DNA from: Klebsormidium nitens
Taxonomy: Eukaryota; Streptophyta; Klebsormidiophyceae; Klebsormidiales; Klebsormidiaceae
DNA: 64,000 bases
Direction: 5' to 3'
Assembly (NCBI GenBank): GCA_000708835.1
Contig: DF236954.1
Location: 450,842 to 514,841 of the forward strand
This document shows, one piece after another, positions 33,401-51,294 of this stretch. Under the pieces are notes generated by a model that was given only the letters and a program-made list of their open reading frames with translations, was not told the DNA's origin and searched no databases. Both the position numbers and the translations under genes were made by a program. How positions within the stretch are numbered: the stretch's first letter is position 1; every line of letters begins with the position of its first letter.

Positions 33401-36400
33401 TCCTGCAGATTTTCTCTAGCACTTTTGTCATTTTACTTCAAATCGCTGCTCCTCACCTTACCTAGACACGTTACTTACTTCTTTACGTTTGATTTGTCAA
33501 ATCTCCTAACCACGCCCCCCTTGTTGCTGCAGATCCAAGATGCGCTGCAGCGGGCGGCCGTTGACAGCAGCTCCACTGTGAGCACCATCTTCCAGCCGAT
33601 CAACACCCACGAGATGCCCCCCACGTTCTACCAGACGAACAAGTTCACGTCGTGCTTCCAGGAGATCGTTGAGGCATACGGGTGAGCCGATCAGAGCCAC
33701 TGGCAGCTTTGCTGGAAGTAAACGCAACACCGTTTTAGGATCCAGATCTGCAATCCGCTTCGAGAAGTTTTTCTGGAAGCATTGGCAAGTGGCCGCTGCA
33801 TTGTGGACCATCGAGACTGGCTGCGCAGATCTTTTTGCCGAGTTGACTCTTGCTTATGACCTTCGGCGCCGCACTTTTCTTGCCTGGGCAATTGACATGA
33901 GGCTTAGCGCGGGTTTGTAAGAGGGAATACGACGGGAAACGACGACATTCGTGAAGATGATCCGCCCATTCTCAGACCCTGTGACCATGTCCTTCAGGCA
34001 CGTTCCATTATTAGGCGCCTTGGCAGGTTTTGCTTCCAATCGTCAGATTGGATGATTTTTATTAACTGTGCAGGGTTGCGCGATACCAGGAGGCTAACCC
34101 TGCTCCGTTCACCGTGATCTCCTTCCCGTTCCTGTTCGCCATCATGTTTGGCGACTGGGGCCACGGCATCCTGATGCTCCTGGCGAGCCTGTACCTGGTG
34201 GGGAACGAGAAGAAGTGGATGGGCAAGGTGAGCACACTGGAGACCAGTACAAGCGAAGCTTTTCATATTCTAATGAAGGAGAGTTGTCTATATTTCTAAC
34301 AAAGGGATGAGGCTTTCGAAGAGTATGGGCATGTCTGTTGGACGACGACTCTGAAGGAGTTGCCTAGAATCGGAAGAGATCGACGTAGGAAGACTTACCC
34401 TACTTGTTGAGTGAGTTACTCCATGCTTCTTCTGTATTGTTTGCAACTGCATTTGGGATAGTACAGGCCAAGGAACTCCGCTCCTTAAAGCTCGTTTCAA
34501 CAGTGTTGGAAGTCACAATCTACGGATTTGAGAGTTGTCTGAGGGTCCCCCTTCTGCCGGCGGGCTTTGCATGTCATTCTAGTTCCTTCATTCGCTGTTC
34601 AATCTTTCCTGGTACTTGTTGACATTGTAGCTTAATCTCGTCACGACTTCCTTGAAAGTCGTTGTTGCTTCAGGTTGCTCATCAGTTTCTCAATCTACCT
34701 ATTCGATTATGTCGGCGCTTAATCAGTATGTGCACCCGTATGTGCACCCTTTCATTCAGCTTAAAACATTTTCCGTTTGCGACCTGCAGAAACTTGGCGA
34801 CATCATGGAGATGGCTTTCGGCGGGCGCTACTGCATCCTGCTCATGTCCATCTTCTCCATCTATACGGGGCTGATCTACAACGAGTTCTTCTCCGTGAAC
34901 TTCCCCATCTTTAGCAAGGGTGCCTACACGTGCCGCACCCCAGACTGCTCGTGAGTCCCTTCTTGACCCAAGCCTTGACGTCTCTATATCCCAAAAGCTA
35001 AAAGTTAATGTGAGGAGCTTGATGTGCGTGCCAGATATCCGTCACCCGCTCATGAAGTGCTTGAAGGGTGGAATATTTGCAGATGTTTTCTGGCGATCAC
35101 TCCGTTGGACGCTCTTTCTTTCTGCGGGCTCAGCGGATGCCAGTTGTATGTCCGGTTTATGGACCTCGCGGATAATTCGTGGTTGAAAACTGTTTCTTTG
35201 TCTCTCAACGTCGTGAACATGAATCCTTTTTCGCTCCTGTTGCATCATCTCCGCTTCTTAACGCTCTTCTTCTAATGTCAGTCAGCAGTGCTTTGACTCA
35301 TGAAAGGGGGGGAAGCAAATCCGCATCCTAGGTTTTACTCCGGACTACTTTTTTTCCACAGCGACGAGACCACGGCCGGGCTGGTCAAGACTGGCGCCAC
35401 GTACCCCTTCGGCGTGGACCCGGCGTGGCACGGCAGCCGCACGGAGCTGCCGTTCCTCAACTCGCTCAAGATGAAGATGTCCATCCTGCTCGGCGTGACC
35501 CAGATGTTCACCGGCATCTTCCTCAGCTACTTCAACGCCAAGTACTTCGACCTGCCGCTCAACATCTGGTGAGGCGTCGATCGAGCTCACTTTGGGGGAG
35601 GCGTTCCATTTTGTCAACCTGGAATTGGGTCGTTGTTTTGTTCCCTTCGGATCTGCTGATTCAGACTGCGGAGGCAGATGTTGTTGATATCAGAACGGCT
35701 GTTGATGTCGGAACTGCATCCGAAGGGTTGTGCGCCTCTTTTGTGGCTCACTCTGACTCGTACTTTTCGTACTTAACAATATTCAGACCGTGACTCGTTG
35801 TTATACTCCACGAGCTCTTCGGAATGCCGCTCTTGTGTTGAAGGTTATACGGTTTCCCCCGACATGCACACTCTGACTGGGCTCCAACGCATCTTGCGGT
35901 GGTCAGTTCCTTCACCTCCTATCAACGGTTTCTGAGCCAACTGCCTCTTCGTTCTTGAATTTCGTACTCAGCTCTTGACGCTCTGCCCGCAGGTTCGAGT
36001 TCATCCCCCAGGTCGTCTTCCTGGGCTCCCTCTTCGGCTACCTCTCCCTGCTCATCATCATCAAGTGGATCAGCGGCTCCACGGCCGACCTGTACCACGT
36101 CATGATCTACATGTTCCTGAGCCCGGGGACTGTCGAGGCGGAGAACCAGCTCTTCTGGGGGCAGGCTTTCGTCCAGGTGAGGGCTTCCAAAGGACGTAAT
36201 ACTCATCCAGGATACAGCACACTTGTTGTTCGATAGGCCTGCTTCTGCTCACTCTCCGTGAAGTTTCAAATGATTGAGATTGCGTGCTTCGATCTTCGCG
36301 ACCAGACTAACCTAGTACCTTCGGAGGACCTTGCCCAATAGCCCAGTGGAAGAGTAAACATGTTACCAGGTCCCTTGGGTATGCAAGTTCAGCAACAATG

Positions 36401-38539
36401 GACTCTTTGAGCAGCTCTGAAGTCTTTGACGAGCTTTACTTAGAGCTTTACTTAGAGAATCGCCAACTGCCCCAGACGAAAGGACCGTTGCCAAAAGTCT
36501 CTATTGTTCTTTAACCTGCGATGATTCCTTCTTTGCAGGTCATCCTGCTGCTGGCGGCTTTTATCGCCGTCCCGATGATGCTTCTGCCCAAGCCCCTGGC
36601 CCTGCGCAGACAGCACCTGGCGGTAAGTCCACAGTTTGCAGGCTAAATTGCATGGCAGAACGGCACCGTCTACCTTTTTGCTGACTGTGTGACTGCGCAA
36701 GGAGGCGCTTTTCCTACACGAGCACATGATCTTGTATCACGTGGCGTCTTTGAGTGTCTACAACCGTCAGGTGGCACGTCGGCCTTGTTTTACCGGGTCC
36801 TCGGTCGGGTGGCGCATGGCCCTGAAATCCTGGATTGGGTTGTTTGCCTTTCGATTCTGCAATGTCTACCAATGTCAATCATCGACATGCATTGCTGTCT
36901 GCAGAGCCTCCAGGAGTTGGGGGCGTGCGTTATTTCTAGGGTGCACAGTCTCATTTTTAGGGCGCCCAGTCTTTCGCCACAGTTTTTCAAGCCTCTCCCA
37001 CGCCGTCCACTTATGCATTTTCACTGACTTCATCCTGGCACACCACTTTCCGTGCAGAGCCTCCAGCGCAGCGTACGGCGGGCTGGGCGGGCATCTATGG
37101 CACACAGTCACATTGTTTCACGTTTCTTCGCTAGCTTCCGACCTCGCGATTTTACCAGCATTGCGTTCCTTACATCCTGAAATCCGTTGTTCCGTGCTAA
37201 GCCTCTAGCACGGGGCGTTTGGCGCGCTGGACGGGCGTTGTGGGTACACAGTCACACGCTTTCAAGTCTCTTCCGACTAAGCGACTTCACCAGCATTGCC
37301 ATCCTGACATCTTGAACTCCGTTGTTCCGTGCAGAGCCTCCAGCACGGGGCATACGGCGTGCTGGGCGGCTCCGACGCGGAGGAGCACGGGCACGGCGAG
37401 GACGGCGAGCACGCCCACGGCGACCACGACGAGTTCGACTTCAGCGAGATCCTGGTGCACCAGATGATCCACACCATCGAGTTCGTCCTCGGCGCCGTCT
37501 CCAACACGGCGTCGTACCTCCGGCTGTGGGCTCTCAGGTGAGAAGACTTTCGCAGACGAGTCTGACTGTGTTTTGGCGGACGAGTCTGACTGTGTTCTGG
37601 AACGTTTGGCACAGCGTCGTACCTCCAGTTGTCGGCATTTAGGTAAGACAACTTCCCGACTTTGGTCTGGAATGTCTCCAGCACAGCGTCCTGCTTTCAG
37701 CTCTTAGCGCTTGGGTCAGGGGCTTCGCAAACGAGACCTAAGTGTTGTCTGACAAGAAGAAGGGGAGCGTTGGAAGCAGAGAAGAGTAAGAGTAGGCCCG
37801 GACAAGTTGAGATCTGGTTAACGGGTGGAGATACTTGTCTTCTTACAAGAACGTCACGGGGAATGCGAAGTCAGGTCTGCATTGGGAAGATGAGGGCTTG
37901 ACGGCCAGCCTCAAGAAGAGTCTTGCTTTTTCTCAGGAGTCTTCTTCATTCTACAGCTCCGTCTCATGCCGACTCAAGCTGGGCAAATTTGCTTGCCTAA
38001 TGAGACGTTCGTTAAGGGGACTGGTTGCGGCCACATACATTTCTTCGCCAAGAGGTCGAGAGTCTGGTGGAGTCGGTGTACTGGTCGGTCATTCATAGGA
38101 TACTTCATCAATAGCAGATGTTTGTCGAATCACGTATCACACGCGTCTTTGGAACTGGTTATTGAGGAGGAGGGTGCTACGAGGTTCATAGTCTCTGCTT
38201 TTTAGACTGCCGACCTTTCTTCTCAGCTATTGGTCGCTTCACTAGTAGACTTAATTCGGTTCCTCGTCCTTGTGCAGTCTGGCACATGCGGAGCTGTCCG
38301 CTGTCTTCTACGAACGGGTGCTGCTGTTCGCTGTCGGAACGGGGAACCCCGTTGCAATCGTCATCGGTTTTATCGTCTTCATGTTCGCTACCTTGGGGGT
38401 TCTCATGGTGATGGAAACGCTGTCGGCTTTCCTCCATGCCTTGCGTCTCCACTGGGTTGAGTTCATGAACAAGTTCTACATGGGAGACGGGTATAAGTTC
38501 ATCCCTTTCAACTTCTCTCACTTAGAGGAGGATGAGTAG
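30455..38539 (+). CDS. VHA-a: V-type H+-ATPase subunit a, 16 exons
   Basis: This is the membrane stator subunit of the vacuolar/endosomal proton pump; it forms the proton half-channels beside the c-ring. Exons: 30455-30616, 30831-30875, 31114-31236, 31460-31567, 31703-31813, 32041-32214, 32585-32722, 33004-33219, 33533-33681, 34074-34227, 34790-34950, 35362-35568, 35993-36176, 36539-36622, 37335-37537, 38278-38539. They give 826 residues, the usual plant length. Landmarks are [68 protein letters not shown], the stretch [19 protein letters not shown] with the essential channel arginine near residue 735, and the end [18 protein letters not shown]. Exon 15 has a His/acidic loop ([19 protein letters not shown]). 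An in-frame ATG at 30257 would add 66 arginine-rich residues; 30455 fits the family better. Introns 14 and 15 contain exon-edge copies. Confidence 0.97.
36895..37245 (+). repeat. Three copies of the exon 15 head in V-ATPase intron 14
   Basis: The real acceptor and head (37322-37370, CCGTGCAGAGCCTCCAGCAC) are repeated near 36895-36925, 37052-37105 and 37193-37250. The latter two share the following intron-like text (ACACAGTCACA) and the preceding TTCCGTGC. Spacing is about 140-157 bp. Copies read [12 protein letters not shown] and [12 protein letters not shown] in one frame. Confidence 0.85.
37598..37725 (+). repeat. Two copies of the exon 15 tail in V-ATPase intron 15
   Basis: The real tail ACGGCGTCGTACCTCCGG...CTCTCAG|GTGAGA is followed by copies at about 37610-37647 (CACAGCGTCGTACCTCCAG...TTTAG|GTAAGA, a perfect donor) and, weaker, 37685-37722. 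They are about 70-110 bp apart. Confidence 0.8.
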
Positions 38540-40322
38540 ACCACATTGCTGGACTACTGGACCTACATGTACACAACATAGATTCGGACCATTGAAAAGC
38601 TCCTTGCTTCCACCTTCAGTCCACAAGATACAAGCAAACCACAACTCAGGAAATCAAGGGTGACACTTATTTCTGGCATTCATTCAACTGTTTGAACGCT
38701 GCTGATAGTAACCAATATCCGTCCATGTTCCGTCCAATCTTCGTCATTTGCATTTGTTTTGCATTCTCTGAGATGGCAGGGCACCGGACCTTCTGGCTGA
38801 CAGTCTATAATTGTTCAATGAAAGTTTCTCATGTTGTATCATAACTGACGTGCGGTTTAAACTTGACCAAGTAGCACTATGCATGGCTGCAATTGGCATG
38901 CAGCACGGCGGCAGCTGTCTGTGCACGTATATGGTCGTCGCACAGACAGCTAGGCATGATTCAAGTGCATGCTAAAAAAACTGCCGTATGATTAATTCGA
39001 CCGTACATCAAATATCTTAGAATAAACCTATCTACTACTAAGTATACATAAACAGCCTGGAAATTTGCATGCAATGTTCGATCCTGGCTTCCGGATGGAA
39101 TGCAGCCCATGATCCTCCGAAGGTAGACATGGAACTGGCATGCAACGATCTCAAATCAATGGTGATCGGATGGAATTCGTGCATCATGTGCTGAGGCCCA
39201 GGTAGATTGCCGGCATGCTTTCAGAAGAAGCCAACTACAAAAAGTCCGGCCACCTGACGACCATTGTTGACAACCTCAGTAATCTTTACAAGGAACAACA
39301 GCCAACGATGCTTTCAGTTTGTCAAGCCGCGGCGCGCCCTGTCCATGTTCACCAAGTTGTTGACGAGTCTAGGTTGGCAAGAGGCTATTGCCCAATGTTT
39401 GAAAAAGCATTGCACCTACCAGAACCGTTTAACAGACTCACACACTAACCTGCACACCTGGATTGGTTCATTCAAAGATCGTCGAAAGTTGCGGCTTTGA
39501 ATGAATCCTGCCAAATGAGCCAAACGCTTAAAGCTTAACCTAGCCAGAACTCGAGCTATGCATTATCCAACTAGCCATGAAACAAGGCCTACCAGTAAGG
39601 GTTTCAAAATTTGAGAGCAAGATTGTCCTGACTTTGTACGGAGGTTTTGTTCAACCATTGACTCCCTTGGCTATTGTTCTGGGGAAGGAATCAACCTGAG
39701 ATATCACAAGGCCTGATTTGCTGCTCAAGAATCCGTAAATTTTATCATCATTGACTGCCACTTCTCATCTGTTTTGCAACACTTGCCTTTACAAAGCACC
39801 CGAAGCCCACAAGAAAATAAAAATGGTCTCGCACCAGCGGCTTTGCATTGAACTACAGCCCCGCAGGGCGTATCTATATTAACACTATCTATTATTAGTA
39901 GTTGTTACAAAACTGTCAGGACAGCTTCGTCCCCAAGATTGTCTTACCAAAGATCATCTGTGCTTTCTTGATCATCAGTGCTTTATTAAGGACATCAACC
40001 GGCCTTTCCATTTATTGGCAAGCCCCCCGTGGTTCGAAGTTGGGCTAGACCCACTGCCTGTCGGTGAGTCTTGGGCCGCTCTCTGCAAAAGCAAACAATC
40101 TACTCGTAAAGCACACCCTCATTCTATATCAAAGGTCTTCCTCGCAGCAATGTTTCCCAGCAACTATCTGCAATGTCTACGGGCTTGCATTATCCCTATG
40201 CACATAATTGGGGCTAAACTACTGTAGACATGCAATGAAGCATCCATAATAAAGACTTAAGTACAGAAAAGCTTTGCAAACGAATGCAATGACCCAGCAA
40301 AAGCAAAAGTATTTCAGAAATT
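38540..40322. other. Intergenic, no supported gene
   Basis: 3' flank of V-ATPase subunit a and beyond. An open stretch around 39930-40228 (plus; FEVGLDPLPVGESWAALC) lacks a family match, start or splice context I can support. The sequence is AT-richer than the genes. Confidence 0.45.
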
Positions 40323-40613
40323 CTAGAAAACGACGCTTACCTCGTCGAGCAATCCATCCATTGTCAAGTACCACTTTGACCCCGGCACCAAGACGGCATC
40401 ATCATTGAAGGTGACTAGATGGTCACCCAATTGGAGGTTGCGCAGGCTCCCGTCCGGCTGTTCATCCCCGTAGATCAATGACACTGAGTATTGCCTTGAG
40501 CCGTCATCCGTCCTCTTTATAACCATGGCGTCGTTAGGCCGCACAATGTAATCCTCAAAATAGACGTAGCAACCCGTGTCGTTTAGGATCTTGGCTGTTT
40601 TCAGCTGTTTCAT
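40323..40613 (-). CDS. Hypothetical small protein or first exon, 96 residues
   Basis: From ATG 40613 the frame reads MKQLKTAKILNDTGCYVYFE, then YIVRPNDAMVIKRTDDGSRQ and LGDHLVTFNDDAVLVPGS, and stops at TAG 40323-40325. Composition is protein-like, suggesting a small beta-rich domain. A GAG|GTAAGC donor at 40341/40340 near its end means it could instead be the first coding exon of a gene continuing toward 39000, but I find no partner exon. Family not recognised. Confidence 0.3.
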   Translation of the reverse strand: MKQLKTAKILNDTGCYVYFEDYIVRPNDAMVIKRTDDGSRQYSVSLIYGDEQPDGSLRNLQLGDHLVTFNDDAVLVPGSKWYLTMDGLLDEVSVVF

Positions 40614-42381
40614 CTTGAGAGTTGGAGTGCCGCTCAAAAGTAGCACCTTTCAAGCCCCCAGGGCTGCAATGTGGTGATCTAGCTTTGCCTGTGACTGTTT
40701 AGATATGAATAGGGGCAGCTCTTAGCAATGCTGTCTGCACCACTTGCAAGAACCCCTGGAGCTCTGCTGCAGGTTTGGCAATGCCGCCAGCCAATGGTAA
40801 ATAAGCTCCTTTCTTCAACTATAATTGATCAAGGGTGGGGATATTTGCATCAGGAAAGCCTTCCAAGGCTTTGCTGAGAGATCAAAACTCAAGTAGTCTA
40901 CTAGTAGTAGTACTACCTGATGGAAAGACCAAACCAGCAAGCTCTTGCATCCTGCCAGCTGGCACTATTTTTCCGTCAGGAAGAACAATGGCACGGTGCA
41001 CCCCGGATCGGGTCCTTCTCTAGGAAAAGATCAAGAGCTCAAGAGATCAAGAGCTCTAGTTACAGCAACCACCCCTTGAATTCACATCGCTGATTATACT
41101 GATCCCTAGCCAGCGACAATCAGCTGATCCCTAGCCGGCGAACTCTCAAGACCTCGTAGCAGCTGAAACCCATGCAATATCTCGACTAGAGTCGAACTTT
41201 GACATCAGCAATGATGTACCCGGGTAATGAACGTTGCATGCGTCGGATCTCCTCCACACAAGTGCTCAGCTAGCGATCAGAGAATCAATCTTCCATGAAG
41301 TGATGAAGGCCCTGTGCCTAAGGTGCAGCGCTGGACGTAGATAGTGCCTAGGTTACCCAGGTAAACGCCCTGCCTCCAGGTGGATGAAGGAGGATCGGCG
41401 GTCGCTTGAGGAGACGAAACCCCCTGATCGGCATCTGGATTCTAGCTCTGCAGCGTACTAGGCCTACGCGGTAGCTAGCAAACGTAGCGCGAGGAGACGA
41501 CCTCGTTACGTGCGAAGTACTGCTTAGTACAGACTGGGTACCCCTCCCTAGAATCTAGAGTTGACGAGATTGACAAACGCTGGGATGGCGGGAACCCCCG
41601 TACAGTTTGAAGTTACTGACCAACCGTAATGGGTAAACCATCTCACCAATCCTGTTGGGACGCGTGGCCAAGAAATGTCCCAACCATGCAACCAGGTCCG
41701 ATGCTTTTATCGAACGGAGCAGATTGCACGACTGCAAACGTTGTAACGCCCGGTCAGGCGAGTCGCCTACGTAGGAACACGTCACTGTACGATGATGTCA
41801 GAGGCAGTGTATGTACACCGCATTCAGACGTTCCAACCATTTTCGTAGACATTCGTGTCTGACCCGTTTTCGATACGAGGTGGCTGACAATACCGGGCCA
41901 GTCAAACTCATGACCGACGACTCAAATACTTCAACCGAGAGGCGTCGCCCCTTGACCATAGCTGATAACAGTCATGAGCTCAGCCGGTTGAAGGTTTAGT
42001 GGACAGGTCGGGAAGACTCAGGCAGGAAAAGTGTCAGATTCGAAAACTCTTGTCGAAAGCTTAGTTGTGTCACAGCTCTCGACTCACGAGTAATCAATTG
42101 GCCAATGGTACCGGTCAGCAGGTTTGGAGTGACGTAATAAAGTGTGGACGGCCCGCACGACGGTCCGAGACTCGAGTAGTGTCCGAATTAGGGTTTCATC
42201 AATTTATGCAATATTGCAAAGACTGAGGCGCAGGACGCAGCTGCTGCCACTGGTGCTGGCGGCCGCATGTTTCACTTTAGCATGTTGGCTCGAGCTTGAT
42301 GGTGTTGGATCGAGCATTCACGCTCGCAACCTGAGCCTGCATCCACTGTAGTGCATGTCCTATTGTCCTGTTTTTGAGAAC
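40614..42381. other. Intergenic and KDO8P synthase upstream region
   Basis: No supported gene. It probably contains the promoter and 5' UTR of KDO8P synthase. Open stretches near 40835-41023 and 41629-41862 (plus) show no family features. Confidence 0.45.
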
Positions 42382-48595
<6,214 letters not shown>

Positions 48596-49841
48596 AGTAC
48601 AGGGGTTCGTAGCGAGGAAAGGACAGGTTGAAGAGTGTACGTAGCACAGTGTTAGAGCCTGCCGGTTGATAGCCCCTCCAGACGAAGCGTGCTTTGCAGG
48701 GCTCTCTTGAGCAAGTTCTCGCCGGCGGCGGGACATTGCTTTCTCAGCGGATCTTGAAAGCTTGACTTGTGACGGTTTGAAGCCGTACGTACTGTTTGAA
48801 GCCGTGCGTCTTAAACATTTGCCGGATTTCGGCTCCGGCTCTGATTCGGCACCGGAATATGGTTTCCGCGGCGCCGCTGGAAGAATGTTTGTTAACTAGT
48901 TTGCGTGGCACGCGGCCTCAGGCCGCTTCCATGAAGACGTAGCGCCTGTGGGAATGCAGCCATCGAGCATATCGCCGTCGCACACGTCGGCGTGTTGCCA
49001 CACATCAAGCCACGCGTGTAAGGTACGATGATGTGGTTGCACGTTGTCCAAACGGCTTATGTATGATATGCATAGGTCATGGCCACCATGAATGATAAAT
49101 CATTATATAGTTGTTCACGTGACCCGGGCCCGAGTGTATGGCCAGGCCAAAGCTCTGATCCCACATGTGCATGATCGCGCGACAGGATAAATTGTTTATT
49201 TGAACGGTCGCGAAAGCTGACCATACGTGTGTATATGTAAAGCCGCGCACACGCTCGATCATGACTCAGTCTGGGCATGTTTTTCGTACAGTTTGCATGC
49301 AGCATGACCATGCATGGTCATGCTTGGCTCAGGCAGGGTGCAGCATGGGATCTTTAACGTACGAAGGGCGCCACGGTGCTGTACGTACGCTGTATACAAC
49401 GGAAAATAGGGCCCGGCCGGCGCGCTATGCATCTAAACTCCACGGATCGGAAGGCTGAGTCCATGACCTCGGGCCTCAGAGTCCGGCACAAGCCACCTAG
49501 GGTGCAAAACCGGCTGTTACGCTTCACCGTCGAACCGGTCAGTACTCGTCAGAGTACCGTCGGTACCGGTGACGCGGTTCACGTCGATTGCAGGGCATCC
49601 GTGTCACGGCCCGTGACCGATTGGTCGCGGCGAAGTGACCGGGTGTCCACACTTTTAGTTTCAGTGTCAGCTACGCAAGCAGTTGGGTCACATTTTACAC
49701 TTCAAAACCCTAAAATGAGCAAGGCACCTAGGAACACATATCTGGCTCAATTCTTAACCGATACACATGCTCTAAAATGCTGGACCTTCTACTAGAAGGA
49801 ATTAAGCATAGATGCAAAAGAGTTCATAGCAAAATTCGTAA
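48596..49841. other. Intergenic, nothing recognised
   Basis: 3' flank of KDO8P synthase, followed by GC-rich and short-palindrome sequence (for example several TGCATG-containing runs near 49290-49330). No supported gene. Confidence 0.45.
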
Positions 49842-49844
49842 TGA

Positions 49845-50300
49845 GGCCCCTCTTCCATCTAGCGGTCGGTCTTCCTTTCCTAAATTCCCATTGGCCAAAA
49901 CCCCCTTTTAATACGGAGAACCGGTCTTACACTGAGCGGTCTTCCGAAAACTTCCGTGCCACGTCGGCGGTCAAGAAGTATTTATTTTACTACCGCTGGA
50001 TTCCGCCGGTACTGAAATAATCCCACCGGTCTTCCGAATTGATCGGTGAACTCGGCCAATGAGAAGGCGGCGCGCACCGTGGGGGCTCGAAACCCAATGA
50101 TTGAGTACAAGTCTGCACTGGTGTTTCCCTTTTCAACACGAAGACCGACCGGAAGAAGGACCGGAGACCTCTTCCATTGAGTAGCGGTCGGTCTTCAATC
50201 TTCTAAATTCCTATTGGCCAGCTTCACATTCCTCCGGTCTTTCTAGCTGGTCTTCCATTTTTGAATTCACGAAGACCGACCGCTAGATGGAAGAGGGGCC
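49845..50300. mobile_element. Non-autonomous inverted-repeat DNA transposon (MITE), 456 bp
   Basis: The two ends are perfect 30-bp inverted repeats starting GGCCCCTCTTCCATCTAGCG and ending in CGGTCGGTCTTC. A 3-bp direct repeat TGA flanks both sides (49842-49844 and 50301-50303), consistent with a target-site duplication. No transposase ORF is present. The interior holds a degenerate extra pair of ends at 50140-50169 and 50169-50196, so the element looks like two copies fused end to end. GGCC termini with a 3-bp duplication suggest a PIF/Harbinger-type family, but the TGA target is not the usual TWA, so the superfamily is uncertain. Confidence 0.8.
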
Positions 50301-50303
50301 TGA

Positions 50304-51294
50304 GATGAAAGTTCTTTATGCTCAAGTTTGATCTTCAGGAATGGCGGCGGAGGCGATCACACTCTGAAAGCTCCTCATGGTCGGTTGTTATTTGAGTCGC
50401 GGTTTACGGTCTACGGTACTCAATATGTAGGTACCGTAGTGTGCAGTGTGCACTGCACTGAGTGTGTACGGCACCGTACAGTGAGAGATTGAATATTGTG
50501 AGTTGCCGTCGGATCGTGAATAATCAGGAAACAACTACTGTCAATCATTGAGTTGGATGTTCTAACAGCCACGCGTCGCACAGTTTGAGGTCGATTCCGT
50601 ACGCTTCAAAAACAGTGTTGGGTACTTGGTAGAATCTGCGATACAGCCAAGTGCTGCGCAATATTCAGTGCATTGATTAAGTACCCAAGAAATGCCCAGC
50701 ATGTCATCTACCGGGCACATGTGTAGAAACCACTCAAGAGCGCCGGATTTAGAATTGGAGGTCTGGTTCTATATAAATGGTAGGCTCCGTTGGCACGCCG
50801 GTGTCACCTACCCGACAGACCGGCGCGACACCCCGGTCACGACGGTCTGACATTTCCGTGACCGGTGCGTCACGGGCCAGAATGCCCCATAGGTGCCTTG
50901 TGGGCTGGCATATGCGGTGGCGGGCGGGCCGTCTCTGCGACGATCTAGACTTTAAGCGAAAATCGAGGCGCCATCATGCACTATATCGCCGCCCTAGCTT
51001 TCTAGTATCATTTATAGCTACTTGCTAATTGCATTGTGACTACGTTTCAACATCTCCGAATCAGGTATTATGTAGCAGATAGGGAGGCCCGGCCGCGGCC
51101 CAACGGCACCACAGCGCACTGTTTGTCGGACAATTACGGTTGCTAGGCAACTAATGCTTTTGTGGGTTTATTCCGGATACACGAGCGGATTATGGTGAAT
51201 GGATGAGGGTCAACAATTGAGCCGAATGGTACATCAAAATTTTGCAAACCAGTCGAAGTTCTTCAGTACGGTCCCGTTCGGTTTGCAACCTCTA
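50304..51294. other. Intergenic, nothing recognised
   Basis: Sequence between the MITE and the transporter's stop codon. It has short self-complementary GTAC/GTGCAC runs near 50400-50480 and a GC-rich patch near 50790-50880 weakly similar, in inverted orientation, to 49480-49640. No gene. Confidence 0.4.

Noticed and set aside
40835-41023. Open frame with DGKTKPASSCILPAG
   Set aside because: Short, with a CTAGTAGTAGTA-type repeat upstream and no family features. Not supportable as a gene.
49460-50890. Larger transposon bounded by similar inverted sequences near 49480-49640 and 50790-50890
   Set aside because: The inverted similarity is weak and patchy, and no defined ends or duplication could be found.
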